19,886 bases of DNA from WJMT01 sp964624145 (GCA_964624145.1 CAZUXT010000049.1:1-19886); one strand, 5' to 3'. Positions 7,359 through 15,833 are shown, numbered from the stretch's first letter. Notes: a model not told the origin generated them from the sequence alone. Numbers and translations are program-made.

Positions 7359-8516
7359 ATGGACGATGTTATTGTGATCGGAGGAGGCCCGAGCGGTTTG
7401 TACACAGCAGGGCTCTTGGCTGATTCCGGTCTGGATGTGAAGCTTTTTGAGAAGAAAAACAGGATAGGTGAAGATATACTGTGCACCGGAATCATCGGGA
7501 AAGAAGCATTCGAACGGTTCGGGCTCAAAGAGGATTCCATTTTGTCCGAACTTGCTTATATGAATATGATTTCTCCGTTCGGGACATCTCTGTGTTATGA
7601 CCACGGAAAAGTGTTCGCCTGTGTAGTGGACAGAAAAAAATTCGACCTGAATCTGGCACATAAAGCTCTGTCCTGCGGAGCCAAAATCCTTACAGGAACA
7701 AGGGTGGAGAATATCAGAAATGCTGGAGATTATATAGAAGTTACCTCCTTTTCGAAACAAAGAGGAGAGACAAAGCATAGAGCCAAAATAGCGGTTCTGG
7801 CAACCGGAATCGATTACCGTCTTCATAAAAAAATAGGATTGGGATATCCCAAAAATTTTATAAACGGAGCTCAGGTTGAGCTGGATGTTGTCAACGAAGA
7901 AGCCCCTTTCATAATGGTAGGAAATAAGGTCGCTCCGGGCGCCTTCGCCTGGAATATTCCTGTTAAAAAGAACAGAACACGCCTGGGGCTTATTACAGAA
8001 AAAGATGCCGCTTTTTACTTAAAAAAACTTGTTTCCGGTTTGTATCCTGAAAAAGCCTCTGCTTTGGAAAATGCGCGGATTCTGAGTAAAATCATAGCAC
8101 AGGGGCCTGTATCAAAAACATTTTCCCATCGCGTGATAGCTGTCGGAGAGGCGGCAGCACAGGTCAAAACAACGACCGGGGGAGGGATCTATTATGGCCT
8201 TCTTTGTTCCAAAATCGCGGCAGAGACGATTTTGCGGCAGTTTCCGGCCGATTCCTTTGGATTATCTGGCCTTTCAGAATATGAGAGGTCATGGAAGAAA
8301 TCCATAAAAAGGGAGCTTCTGGTTGGATATTACGCAAGGAAAACCTGCGGCAGGCTGGGTGATAAAGAGGTCGAAAAACTTTTTCAATTGGCCAAGTCAA
8401 ACGGAGTGTTTCCTCTCATAAGAGAGAGGGGTAAATTCGACTGGCAGGTTGATTTGATTTTGGAGCTGGCGAAAAAAGCTTCCATTTCATCCTTAAAAAC
8501 ATTGATAAAAGCATAA
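7359..8516 (+). CDS. Geranylgeranyl reductase-type FAD-dependent oxidoreductase
   Basis: I choose ATG 7359 (385 residues) because AAAGGA (7345-7350) lies eight bases upstream; the in-frame ATG at 7350 overlaps that site. The N-terminus is a Rossmann FAD fold, VIVIGGGPSGLYTAG, with an acidic strand end (KLFEKK). DILCTGIIGKEAF follows and corresponds to the conserved Cys/Gly substrate-side segment of the geranylgeranyl reductase family. A second FAD block near the last third, VIAVGEAAAQVKTTTGGGIYYG, is the hallmark of that family. Members reduce isoprenoid double bonds (archaeal lipids, chlorophyll and quinone side chains); many bacterial ones are uncharacterised. Its place between the initiating transferase and the export genes allows a role in carrier polyprenol or lipid-anchor metabolism, but this is inference. 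Paralogues include other group-2 flavoprotein hydroxylases. Confidence 0.85.
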   Translation: MDDVIVIGGGPSGLYTAGLLADSGLDVKLFEKKNRIGEDILCTGIIGKEAFERFGLKEDSILSELAYMNMISPFGTSLCYDHGKVFACVVDRKKFDLNLAHKALSCGAKILTGTRVENIRNAGDYIEVTSFSKQRGETKHRAKIAVLATGIDYRLHKKIGLGYPKNFINGAQVELDVVNEEAPFIMVGNKVAPGAFAWNIPVKKNRTRLGLITEKDAAFYLKKLVSGLYPEKASALENARILSKIIAQGPVSKTFSHRVIAVGEAAAQVKTTTGGGIYYGLLCSKIAAETILRQFPADSFGLSGLSEYERSWKKSIKRELLVGYYARKTCGRLGDKEVEKLFQLAKSNGVFPLIRERGKFDWQVDLILELAKKASISSLKTLIKA

Positions 8517-8534
8517 AAGGGCTTGATTTGTGTT

Positions 8535-8563
8535 TTGAATTCCATTAATTTCCTCAATATATT
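8535..8563 (+). promoter_or_regulatory. Candidate promoter of export module
   Basis: TTGAAT (8535-8540), a 17-base spacer and TATATT (8558-8563) sit in the 129-base AT-rich gap before the polysaccharide export gene. The leader would be about 75 bases. An alternative -10 (TATAAT, 8563-8568) overlaps but would give a 22-base spacer. Confidence 0.5.
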
Positions 8564-8572
8564 ATAATATAT
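8557..8572. promoter_or_regulatory. 16-bp perfect AT palindrome on promoter
   Basis: ATATATTATAATATAT is a perfect 16-base palindrome covering the candidate -10 of the export module. It may be a regulator half-site pair. With only A and T, chance symmetry is fairly easy, so confidence is modest. Confidence 0.4.
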
Positions 8573-8645
8573 CCGTAATATACAGAATATAATGAAATTA
8601 GAGAATTAATATAGAAGAATAGGTCCACTTTATAAGGAGTTTGGG

Positions 8646-9488
8646 ATGAAAAAATCATTGACTGCAGCTGTACTGGTTTTTGTTTTTTCTTGTGCTTTAC
8701 TGCTGTTCGGACAGGAGGAGCGGTCTCTTGGATACAAGATAGGTCCCCAGGACCTTCTGGAAATCGCTGTTTTCGGCCTGGATGAGATGAACAAAACAGT
8801 GAGGGTATCAGAAGATGGAAACATCACACTTCCCTTGTTAGGGGAGATAGAAGTAAGGGACCTAACAAAATCTCAATTAGAGCAGAAGTTAACCAGGCTT
8901 CTTGAAGAGAAATATCTTCAGGATCCGCAGGTCACTATTTTCATCAGAGAATATCAGAGTAAACGGGTCTCTATTTTGGGTGCTGTCTCAGAACCTGGCC
9001 GGTATGAGCTCCTGGGGCGTCAGACGATACTGCACATGATCGCTCAGGCCGGTGGCATGACAAATGAGGCCGGAAATGAGATCATAGTGGTCCGTGAAAA
9101 AGAGGATGGGACAAGCAAATCTTTAAGGATATCCATAGATGATTTGGTGTTAAAGGGGGATTCCAGTTTGAATATCCCTTTAGAGCCAGGGGATATTGTG
9201 AATATTCCGATTGATATGGTCGTTCATATTTATGTGTTCGGACAGGTAAATTCTCCCGGAGCCATAGAAGTCAAAAAATCGAATCTGCCCACTCTCATAC
9301 AGGCTATTGCACAGGCGGGAGGTTTTTCAGAGCGCGCGGCCAAGGGAAGAGTTGTCATTAAACGTAAAAACGAAGAAGGAGCCGAGGAAGAGATCAAAGT
9401 GAATATAAAAGCTGTAATGAGAGGGAGTAAGGAGGATATCCAGTTGAAAGAAAACGATATTGTGTTTGTGCCGGAGACGATATTCTGA
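8646..9488 (+). CDS. Polysaccharide export outer-membrane protein (OPX, short Wza-like)
   Basis: A 280-residue secreted protein. AAGGAG at 8634-8639 lies six bases before the ATG. The signal peptide is MKKSLTAAVLVFVFSCALLL with probable cleavage after FG near QEERS. A polysaccharide biosynthesis/export domain follows (YKIGPQDLLEIAVFGLDEM, GNITLPLLGEIEV, PQVTIFI). Two SLBB-type domains come next, each with the G-V/N-x-P-G and AGG marks: ILGAVSEPGRYEL/AQAGGMTNEA and VFGQVNSPGAIEV/AQAGGFSERA. The protein ends at FVPETIF, directly after the last domain, without the C-terminal amphipathic membrane helix of E. coli Wza (about 380 residues). It should form the periplasmic part of the export channel docking on the Wzc-like protein next door, possibly with a separate outer-membrane barrel. 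Confidence 0.93.
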   Translation: MKKSLTAAVLVFVFSCALLLFGQEERSLGYKIGPQDLLEIAVFGLDEMNKTVRVSEDGNITLPLLGEIEVRDLTKSQLEQKLTRLLEEKYLQDPQVTIFIREYQSKRVSILGAVSEPGRYELLGRQTILHMIAQAGGMTNEAGNEIIVVREKEDGTSKSLRISIDDLVLKGDSSLNIPLEPGDIVNIPIDMVVHIYVFGQVNSPGAIEVKKSNLPTLIQAIAQAGGFSERAAKGRVVIKRKNEEGAEEEIKVNIKAVMRGSKEDIQLKENDIVFVPETIF

Positions 9489-9500
9489 CAACGTTTGTCA
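9486..9500 (+). repeat. Inverted repeat at OPX stop codon
   Basis: TGACAA-CGT-TTGTCA is a perfect 6-bp stem with a 3-base loop that starts on the OPX TGA stop. No U-tract follows, so it is not a classical terminator. It could stabilise the 3' end or serve as a protein site in the 74-base gap before the kinase gene. Confidence 0.4.
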
Positions 9501-9562
9501 TTACGGGAGACTGTATAGGAAGGAGTGACGGATAAATAACCTAGATAGGTCAGGATAATAGG

Positions 9563-11842
9563 GTGAAAGATATGGAAAATACAAATAAAGAACAAAAAAA
9601 AGAGATAGACCTTCTTGATATATGGCGCATTGCCCTGAAGAGAAAGTGGATCATTATATCAGCCGTATTGATCATATTGATTATAACGGCTGTCCATCTG
9701 TTCACACGGGTCCCCTTATATAAAGCAACCGCGACCATTATCATTGAAAATCCGAGTTCAAATATGCTCGATATCAATGAAACCTATCCATCCTCACCTT
9801 ATTATCAATATGATTTCACTGGAGCCTATTTCAATACTCAATTGAGGCTTTTGACCAGCCGTTCCATGGCTGAGAGGGTAGCAAGAAGGATGAGTCTTTC
9901 TGATCGGCCGGAATTTCAAGCGGGTCAGGAAGAGAGAAATAATATTTTTCAGACTTTTAAAGACTTTATCACCTTAAAATGGCTGTTTAAGAAAAAACCT
10001 GCCGATGAAGTGGAGGATTCTGAAGGTGTCTTTGAACAGAATCCAAACGAGGCGTATGCGTTTACTGTTTTAGGAGGCCTTTCTGTATTCCCGATTGAAG
10101 AGACCCGGTTGGTTGAAGTCGGCTACAGTTCTCCGCACCCTCAATTGGCTGCTGATGTGGTTAACACTGTGGTGGAGGAGTTTATCAATTATTCCGTACA
10201 AATGCGCTATGAAGCCACACAGCAGGCATCTGAATTTTTGAACGAACAGATAGCCTCATTGAGGTCAGAATTATCAGCCAAGGAAAGAGAGATACAGCGG
10301 TACGGAGAGGAGAAGGAGCTTCTTTATTTGAGCGATAAAGAAAGTTCGGTGGTGTCGAAATTCGGTGATTTGAATTCAGCTTTGACTCAAGCTCAGATAG
10401 AGAGAATAAGGACTGAGTCATTATATCTGGAGCTAAGGGATTTAGAAGTGGATTCTCTGCCTCAGTATATCAATAATCCCGTGATACAGAGCCTCAAGAC
10501 CGAATACAATCAGATGCTGAATTCCTATCAGGAAAAGCTAAAAACATTTAAACCCAGCTATCCTGAGATGATCAGTTTGGGTGCAAAAATTGATTCAATG
10601 CGGAATCAGCTCAAAGAGGAGATACAAAAAGCAGTCAAGGCGGCCGAGTCAGATTACAGAGCAGCGTTAAAAGAGGAGAACAAGCTGAAGGGACTTCTGA
10701 ATGAACAGAGAAAAGATGTGATACAGATGAACAACAATGCCATTCTTTATAACAGTTTAAAAATTGAGATCGAAAATAAAAGAAATCTGCTGAATTCCCT
10801 TCTTGCGAGGCAGAATGAGACTCTTGTTTCAGCCCGTTTAAAGGGGCTGACGTCTTCGAATATAAAGATCATTGATACAGCTCTTGTGCCCAGAGCTCCC
10901 TATTATCCCAATAAAAGCCGTTCTTTAATGCTCGCTCTTTTGTTGGGGCTTTTTATTGGAGTGGGCCTGACTTTTCTCATCGATTATGTGGACAACACCA
11001 TTAAAGAACCTGAAGAAGCGGAAAGGCTTATTGAGCTGCCGTCTCTGGGAGTTATTCCATTTGTTTCAAAAGACGGAATGAAGAGGGGAAATCCCTATAC
11101 ATCCTATACATACGGGACAGAAGAACAGAACGAACCTCTGAAAATAGAATATTTTGAGATGATCAATCACATATATCCGAAGCTTTCGGTTTCTGAAAAT
11201 TACCGGACGCTAAGGACTTCCATTCTTTTTTCTCATGCAGGGAGTGTTCCCAAAGTCATCTCTTTCACCAGTGCTTTTCCGCAGGAGGGCAAGACCGCCA
11301 CTCTGGTGAACACAGCCGTCTCATTTGCCCAGTTGAATAAGAAGGTTTTGATGATCGATGCTGATATGCGTAAGCCCAGGCTGCATAAAGTGTTTGACCT
11401 CAACATCACAAACGGATTGAGCAGTTTTTTAACCGGAAAGATTAATCTTGATGAAGCTGTAAAAGAGACAAAAACAGAAAATATGTTTGTTATAACCAGC
11501 GGACCTCATCCTCCTAATCCTGTTGAACTCATGGACACACCGAGGATGAAGGAATTGATCGATGCCGTCAAAAAACGTTTTGATTTTGTTTTTATTGATA
11601 CTCCACCCGTTCTTGCTGTTGTGGATTCAGCCATCGTTTCATCCGTTGTTGATGGAACGGTTTTTATCATTAAAATCGGGAAAACGACCCGAAAAGCCTA
11701 TGTGAACAGCATTAAAGCTCTTGAAAAAGTAAAGGCCAATATTATCGGGATCGTTTACAATGAAATGAAGCTCAAAGGAAGGGGCTATTATTCTGCGGAA
11801 CAACACGGTTATCTAGGTACTTATTATGAAGAGAAGAGGTAA
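9563..11842 (+). CDS. Wzc-like chain-length determinant / bacterial tyrosine kinase
   Basis: A 759-residue polysaccharide co-polymerase fused to a BY-kinase. The N-terminal Wzz domain starts at EIDLLDIWRIALKRKW with TM1 at about 29-48. A long periplasmic region rich in predicted coiled coil follows (about 200-430), then TM2 near 453-475. The cytoplasmic kinase has Walker A SAFPQEGKTAT (K577), Walker A' MIDADMRKP (597-605) and Walker B FVFIDTPP (D679). A C-terminal Tyr cluster has Y742, Y743, Y750, Y754 and Y755. It controls chain length and export by cycles of autophosphorylation. GTG 9563 has AGGA seven bases upstream; ATG 9572 (three codons in) with GGTGA is an equal candidate. Its stop directly abuts the phosphatase start, as expected for a kinase/phosphatase pair. 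Confidence 0.95.
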   Translation: MKDMENTNKEQKKEIDLLDIWRIALKRKWIIISAVLIILIITAVHLFTRVPLYKATATIIIENPSSNMLDINETYPSSPYYQYDFTGAYFNTQLRLLTSRSMAERVARRMSLSDRPEFQAGQEERNNIFQTFKDFITLKWLFKKKPADEVEDSEGVFEQNPNEAYAFTVLGGLSVFPIEETRLVEVGYSSPHPQLAADVVNTVVEEFINYSVQMRYEATQQASEFLNEQIASLRSELSAKEREIQRYGEEKELLYLSDKESSVVSKFGDLNSALTQAQIERIRTESLYLELRDLEVDSLPQYINNPVIQSLKTEYNQMLNSYQEKLKTFKPSYPEMISLGAKIDSMRNQLKEEIQKAVKAAESDYRAALKEENKLKGLLNEQRKDVIQMNNNAILYNSLKIEIENKRNLLNSLLARQNETLVSARLKGLTSSNIKIIDTALVPRAPYYPNKSRSLMLALLLGLFIGVGLTFLIDYVDNTIKEPEEAERLIELPSLGVIPFVSKDGMKRGNPYTSYTYGTEEQNEPLKIEYFEMINHIYPKLSVSENYRTLRTSILFSHAGSVPKVISFTSAFPQEGKTATLVNTAVSFAQLNKKVLMIDADMRKPRLHKVFDLNITNGLSSFLTGKINLDEAVKETKTENMFVITSGPHPPNPVELMDTPRMKELIDAVKKRFDFVFIDTPPVLAVVDSAIVSSVVDGTVFIIKIGKTTRKAYVNSIKALEKVKANIIGIVYNEMKLKGRGYYSAEQHGYLGTYYEEKR

Positions 11843-12646
11843 ATGATAGACATTCATTCCCACATACTTCCCGGAGTCGACGACGGAGCCAAAGATATGG
11901 CAACAGCTCTGGAAATGGCAAGAATGGCAGTAGATGACGGGATTAAAAAGATGATTGCCACCCCTCATCTTTTCAGGGGCAGTGACTCTGCTTCCGGATT
12001 TGAGGAGATAGAAAAAGCCAGGAAAGAATTTACAGAGGTGCTCAAGGAAAATGATATTCCCCTTGAATTATTAGTGGGAGCGGAGGTACATATTTCCCAT
12101 AATCTCATTGATGAGATAAGGGATCACCGCCGTTTTCTCGTACTGAATCAAAGCCGCTATATGTTTATTGAATTTCCTTCGGAGCATGTTTTTTCAGGTG
12201 CGAAGGACCTGGTTTTTGAACTTATGACCGAAGGTATCATTCCTATCATCGCTCATCCTGAGAGAAATTCTGTCTTCAGGCGTAATCCGAACTTTCTGTA
12301 TGAACTCCTGGAAATGGGGGTTCTCTCACAGGTGAATCAGGGGAGTTTTAACGGTATATACGGAACACATGTCCAGGAAGCTGTGTTCCGCTTTCTTGAG
12401 CTCGGATATGTTCACTTTCTGGCTACTGACTGTCATAACACATGGATCATCCCGCCTCGGCTTTCAGAAGCCTTGAAAAAAGCGGCAGGGGTCATCGGGG
12501 AGGACAGTGCCAAAAAATTGGTTGAGGATAATCCCCTGTGTGTGGTTGAAGATAAAGAGGTTTCCTACACTCCGGAACCCAAAAAAGCGGAAGCAAAGAG
12601 AAAAACATTCAAAATCAAGCTTCCTTCCTTTATGAAAAAGAAATAA
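11843..12646 (+). CDS. PHP-type protein-tyrosine phosphatase (CpsB/CapC/YwqE family)
   Basis: A 267-residue metal-dependent phosphatase expected to dephosphorylate the BY-kinase encoded just before it. PHP-fold metal ligands are visible: IHSH (H5, H7) with GVDDG (13-15), TPH (H42), AHPERN (H138, E140) and DCHN (D196, H198). The length matches CpsB/YwqE (about 254) plus a basic tail (KKAEAKRKTFKIK... ending in MKKK) that might bring it to the membrane. Its ATG directly follows the kinase TAA, and AGAGG is just upstream. Its TAA overlaps the next ATG by one base (TAATG). This is the Firmicute-style partner, instead of the low-molecular-weight phosphatase usual beside Wzc in enteric bacteria. 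Confidence 0.93.
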   Translation: MIDIHSHILPGVDDGAKDMATALEMARMAVDDGIKKMIATPHLFRGSDSASGFEEIEKARKEFTEVLKENDIPLELLVGAEVHISHNLIDEIRDHRRFLVLNQSRYMFIEFPSEHVFSGAKDLVFELMTEGIIPIIAHPERNSVFRRNPNFLYELLEMGVLSQVNQGSFNGIYGTHVQEAVFRFLELGYVHFLATDCHNTWIIPPRLSEALKKAAGVIGEDSAKKLVEDNPLCVVEDKEVSYTPEPKKAEAKRKTFKIKLPSFMKKK

Positions 12647-14127
12647 TGATAAAATTCATGCCGGCAAATAATGTCTGGTTCAGGCCGCGTCTATGGAAAA
12701 AGAAGAAAAGGGTCTATGGTTTTCCGGGCACGAAAAAAGACTTTATCTGCTCTAAAATAATCGAATACGGGATTCTGGGAATACTTATTTTTTCTCCTCT
12801 TCCCGCAGCATCCGTATATGAGTGGAGCCTTCTTGTTATAGAGATAGCGGTTTTTACAATGCTGGGATTTTATGTACTGATGAAGCACCGGCCAATCCTG
12901 CCCCCCGGACAGGAAAACGTGATGAAAAAATTGAGATTTCTTTTTGTTGGATTTTTCATGTATTTGATTTTTCAGATGCTCCCTCTGCCCGTGGCTTTTG
13001 TTAAAATAATAAGCCCCGGAACCTATCATTTTAGAGAGCAGTTTTCACTGGGCATTCAAGCAGATAAATTCATGAGTCTTTCCATATCTCCTTTTCATAC
13101 TTTTCAGGAGGGAATGGAGATCTTTACCTATGTGATTCTGGGATTTCTGGTCATCAAAACTGTTACGGAACGGGTACAAATCAAACGGATTTTCGCTGTG
13201 CTTTTAGCCATGGGTTTTTTTGAAGCACTCTACGGGTTGTTTGAGCTTTACAGAGATAATCCCAGGATTCTTTTTTATAAAAAAGAAGTCAATCTGCACG
13301 CTGTGACCGGGACCTTTGTAAACCAGAATCATCTTACGGGTTATTTGGAGATGATCATTCCTGTTGTCATAGGATTGATCATAGCAAGAATGGATATCAT
13401 TTTAAGATCGAGAGCTAAATTGAGAGATAAAATGGCTGTGATCGGAGAAAAAAGGTTTGCGCTGAATTTTGCGTTGGGGGCCTCTGTGATTTTAATGATA
13501 GTAGGGCTTGTTCTGTCCCGCTCCCGGTCCGCTGTTTTTTCCATCATTGTGATGTTTCTTGTGTTTTCTTATTTGTCTGTTTTTTATTTCCGAGGAGGTG
13601 GAGCATCACAATCAGGCTTGAGGAAGTTTATTCAAATATTTTTTGTATTTATCATTATTTTTGCTGTTTATGCGGGTATTGATGCAACGCTGGAAAGATT
13701 TTCAAAAGAAGGTCTGCCCGGAGGGCAGAGGCCCCAGTACTGGGCTCATACCTTGGAGATAGTAAAGGATTATCCTGTGTTCGGAACAGGTTTGGGAACA
13801 TTCGCTTTGGTTTATCCTGTTTATGAAGATATAGGACTCTATGGGTTTTTAAGGCATGCTCATAATGATTATTTGGAATATTTTTCCGAACTCGGGGGGA
13901 TCGGATTTGCCTTTTTAGCAGGAGGTGTGCTTTTAATGGTGTTTTTGTCTTTTGTCCGGTGGAGAAAGAAGAGAGATCCCTGGGTTAAGGGATTGAGCAT
14001 GGGCTGTTTTGTCTCTTTAGCTGTGATCGCCGTCCACAGCTTAACTGATTTCAATCTGCACATTCCGGCTAATATGGTTTTGTTTAGTGTGATCGTGGCG
14101 CTTTGTTGGGTTTTGAACAGAAGATAG
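12646..14127 (+). CDS. Wzy/WaaL-like O-antigen ligase family protein (long form)
   Basis: A 493-residue polytopic protein with a basic cytosolic N-terminus (RPRLWKKKKRVYG) and about eleven to twelve hydrophobic segments. The family core is clear: GTFVNQNHLTGYLEMIIPVV, LSRSRSAVFSIIVMF, then a periplasmic loop with GTGLGTFALVYPVYED and HAHNDYLEYFSELGGIGFAFL. The Arg in SRSRSA and the H-x-HNDYLE block are the conserved elements. It overlaps the phosphatase stop by one base; an in-frame ATG at 12658 is an alternative. Being in the export/control module, not the glycosyltransferase module, it is the better candidate for either polymerase coupled to Wzc or final ligase. I cannot decide which. Confidence 0.9.
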   Translation: MIKFMPANNVWFRPRLWKKKKRVYGFPGTKKDFICSKIIEYGILGILIFSPLPAASVYEWSLLVIEIAVFTMLGFYVLMKHRPILPPGQENVMKKLRFLFVGFFMYLIFQMLPLPVAFVKIISPGTYHFREQFSLGIQADKFMSLSISPFHTFQEGMEIFTYVILGFLVIKTVTERVQIKRIFAVLLAMGFFEALYGLFELYRDNPRILFYKKEVNLHAVTGTFVNQNHLTGYLEMIIPVVIGLIIARMDIILRSRAKLRDKMAVIGEKRFALNFALGASVILMIVGLVLSRSRSAVFSIIVMFLVFSYLSVFYFRGGGASQSGLRKFIQIFFVFIIIFAVYAGIDATLERFSKEGLPGGQRPQYWAHTLEIVKDYPVFGTGLGTFALVYPVYEDIGLYGFLRHAHNDYLEYFSELGGIGFAFLAGGVLLMVFLSFVRWRKKRDPWVKGLSMGCFVSLAVIAVHSLTDFNLHIPANMVLFSVIVALCWVLNRR

Positions 14128-14130
14128 AAA

Positions 14131-15831
14131 ATGTTTAAAAAAAGCATTTTAATTGTTGGGATTTTGGGGCTTATTGCGCTTAATTTCTCTATTTATTGGA
14201 GTATCCATTTATACTATCAAGGAGAAGACACGGCGAATTCAGAAAGGAAGATCTCTTTCCTAAAAAAGTCCCAAAAATTAAATCCGATGAATGATAAAGT
14301 GTACTATGAACTTGGAAAAGCCTTTTTTGACCTGGGTACAAGAAATTTCAGGAATAATGAGCTGAGGGATGAGAATCTGGAGAAGTCCATAGAAAGTTTT
14401 ATTCAGGCAGTCCGGTTGAATCCAGGCGCTTATACGAGTCATTTCAGGCTGGCTCAGGCGCTTTCCTACATGGATTATTTTGAGCCTGTTGAAATCAATT
14501 ATTATGACCAGTATAAGAAAGCCGCGCTTTTAACGACATATGATGATGATATTTACTTTGAGATAGGGAAAATCATGCTGTCAAGATGGGAACAGCTGGG
14601 GGAAGATGACAGAAGATACACTTTTAAGATGATGAAAAATGTCATTGACGTGAAAGGAAGCCAAGGCTTGATGGACGTCATTCAGGTCTGGGCGACTTAT
14701 GTGGAAGATTATTCGGTTATCAACGAGCTTCTCCCCCAGAAACCCGAATCCCTGCGCATGTATGCTGATTATTTAGGAGGAAGGTCTTTAAGCTTAAAAG
14801 AAAGGCTGGAAAAGCTTTCAAAAGCTGAAAGCATGGAATTCGACTCGGCAATCAGTCATTATAAGAAAGGCTTGAACGAGGCGAGAATGTATCATATGAA
14901 CAATGCCCAGTGGCATCTTTCTTCAGGATTGAGATTGCTTGATAACATAAAGTTTTATCAGTCACTTACAGGAGAGTCATCTATCAATGAGGAACAGTTC
15001 CTGAACACAAAAAAATCAGTACTTTTGGGATTATTGAAGCTAAAACTGCAGAGGACAGGAGAGCTTAAGGAGGCTGAAGAACATCTTAAAGAGTACCTGG
15101 AGATGGAAGATGAAGATACCAGGATCGAAGAACTGGAAAAGTATCTTGTTGAAAGGAATTTGCTTGAAATAACTCCCGGGGGCAGTGAGAATATTCTCCG
15201 TTTTTATTTTAAGTTTACTTTTGATTTCAAGCAGCACAGATACAGAGAGATCATTAGAGAAAGGGAAAGGGTTGAGGATCTGCTTTATACAGCTGCTTCG
15301 GATTCCAATAAATACTTGATAAGAATATTACAGATAATGGGTGATTCTTATAAGGGGATAGATTTTGTCTATGATGCCAGTGAATTTTACCAGAAAGCAC
15401 TGGATCTGGACCCTCAAAATATCGGGACACTGCTGAGAATGCGTGAAAGTTATAAGCGCCTTAATGACCTGGACAGGATAAAAGAGTTGGATGAGAAGCT
15501 CTCGGAAATTGTAATGCCTGATGAGATGACATTTGATGAGAGGGAAATCAGAAAAGGGGAGACATACGGGATTCCTCTTCTTTTTCTGGGAGAATCAAGT
15601 GAGTATATAGATCTGGAACTGGGGGGAGATTCTACTGAACCTTTGGTGGCTGTTTTCTTTAATGGAAAGGTGGTCGATGAACAGTATCTCGCAGGGAGGA
15701 GTATTTCCGGATTAGAGCTTAAAACGAAAAAGGGAGAAAACACTCTGGAGATTAAGCCTTTAAATAAAGCGATCAGACTTATGAGGATACGCAGACAAAA
15801 CAAAAGAGGCAGGACATATATGTCCAAATAA
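14131..15831 (+). CDS. Membrane-anchored tetratricopeptide repeat protein
   Basis: A 566-residue protein starting three bases after the ligase-like gene. It has one N-terminal membrane segment (about residues 5-25, SILIVGILGLIALNFSIYW), so the rest is probably periplasmic. Helical repeats follow: a TPR-like pair at about 45-120 (NDKVYYELGKAFFDLG; SIESFIQAVRLNPGAYTSHF) and a clear unit near 415-460 (ASEFYQKALDLDPQNIGTLL). The middle is helical but divergent. The last about 95 residues change to beta-type sequence (PLLFLGESSEYIDLELGGDS; TLEIKPLNKAIRLMRI), suggesting a small beta-sandwich module. TPR proteins next to O-antigen ligases are common and probably scaffold the polymerase or export complex. 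The 3' end carries a perfect palindrome (15812-15825). Confidence 0.85.
   Translation: MFKKSILIVGILGLIALNFSIYWSIHLYYQGEDTANSERKISFLKKSQKLNPMNDKVYYELGKAFFDLGTRNFRNNELRDENLEKSIESFIQAVRLNPGAYTSHFRLAQALSYMDYFEPVEINYYDQYKKAALLTTYDDDIYFEIGKIMLSRWEQLGEDDRRYTFKMMKNVIDVKGSQGLMDVIQVWATYVEDYSVINELLPQKPESLRMYADYLGGRSLSLKERLEKLSKAESMEFDSAISHYKKGLNEARMYHMNNAQWHLSSGLRLLDNIKFYQSLTGESSINEEQFLNTKKSVLLGLLKLKLQRTGELKEAEEHLKEYLEMEDEDTRIEELEKYLVERNLLEITPGGSENILRFYFKFTFDFKQHRYREIIRERERVEDLLYTAASDSNKYLIRILQIMGDSYKGIDFVYDASEFYQKALDLDPQNIGTLLRMRESYKRLNDLDRIKELDEKLSEIVMPDEMTFDEREIRKGETYGIPLLFLGESSEYIDLELGGDSTEPLVAVFFNGKVVDEQYLAGRSISGLELKTKKGENTLEIKPLNKAIRLMRIRRQNKRGRTYMSK
15812..15825. promoter_or_regulatory. Perfect 14-bp palindrome, candidate operator
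   Basis: GGACATATATGTCC is perfectly symmetric. It lies inside the last codons of the TPR gene, 21 bases before the -35 box of the next promoter, a typical activator position. It has no codon-level explanation that I can see, though the bases are constrained by the protein. Confidence 0.45.
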
Positions 15832-15833
15832 TG

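Noticed and set aside
7293..7826. Reverse-strand 177-residue frame over the flavoprotein gene
   Set aside because: It covers the clear FAD-binding coding strand and the promoter; the translation shows no recognisable domain.
8646..8720. Lipoprotein signal for the OPX protein
   Set aside because: The only Cys near the signal (VFSC) has Phe at -2 and is followed by more hydrophobic residues, so a standard lipobox is not supported.
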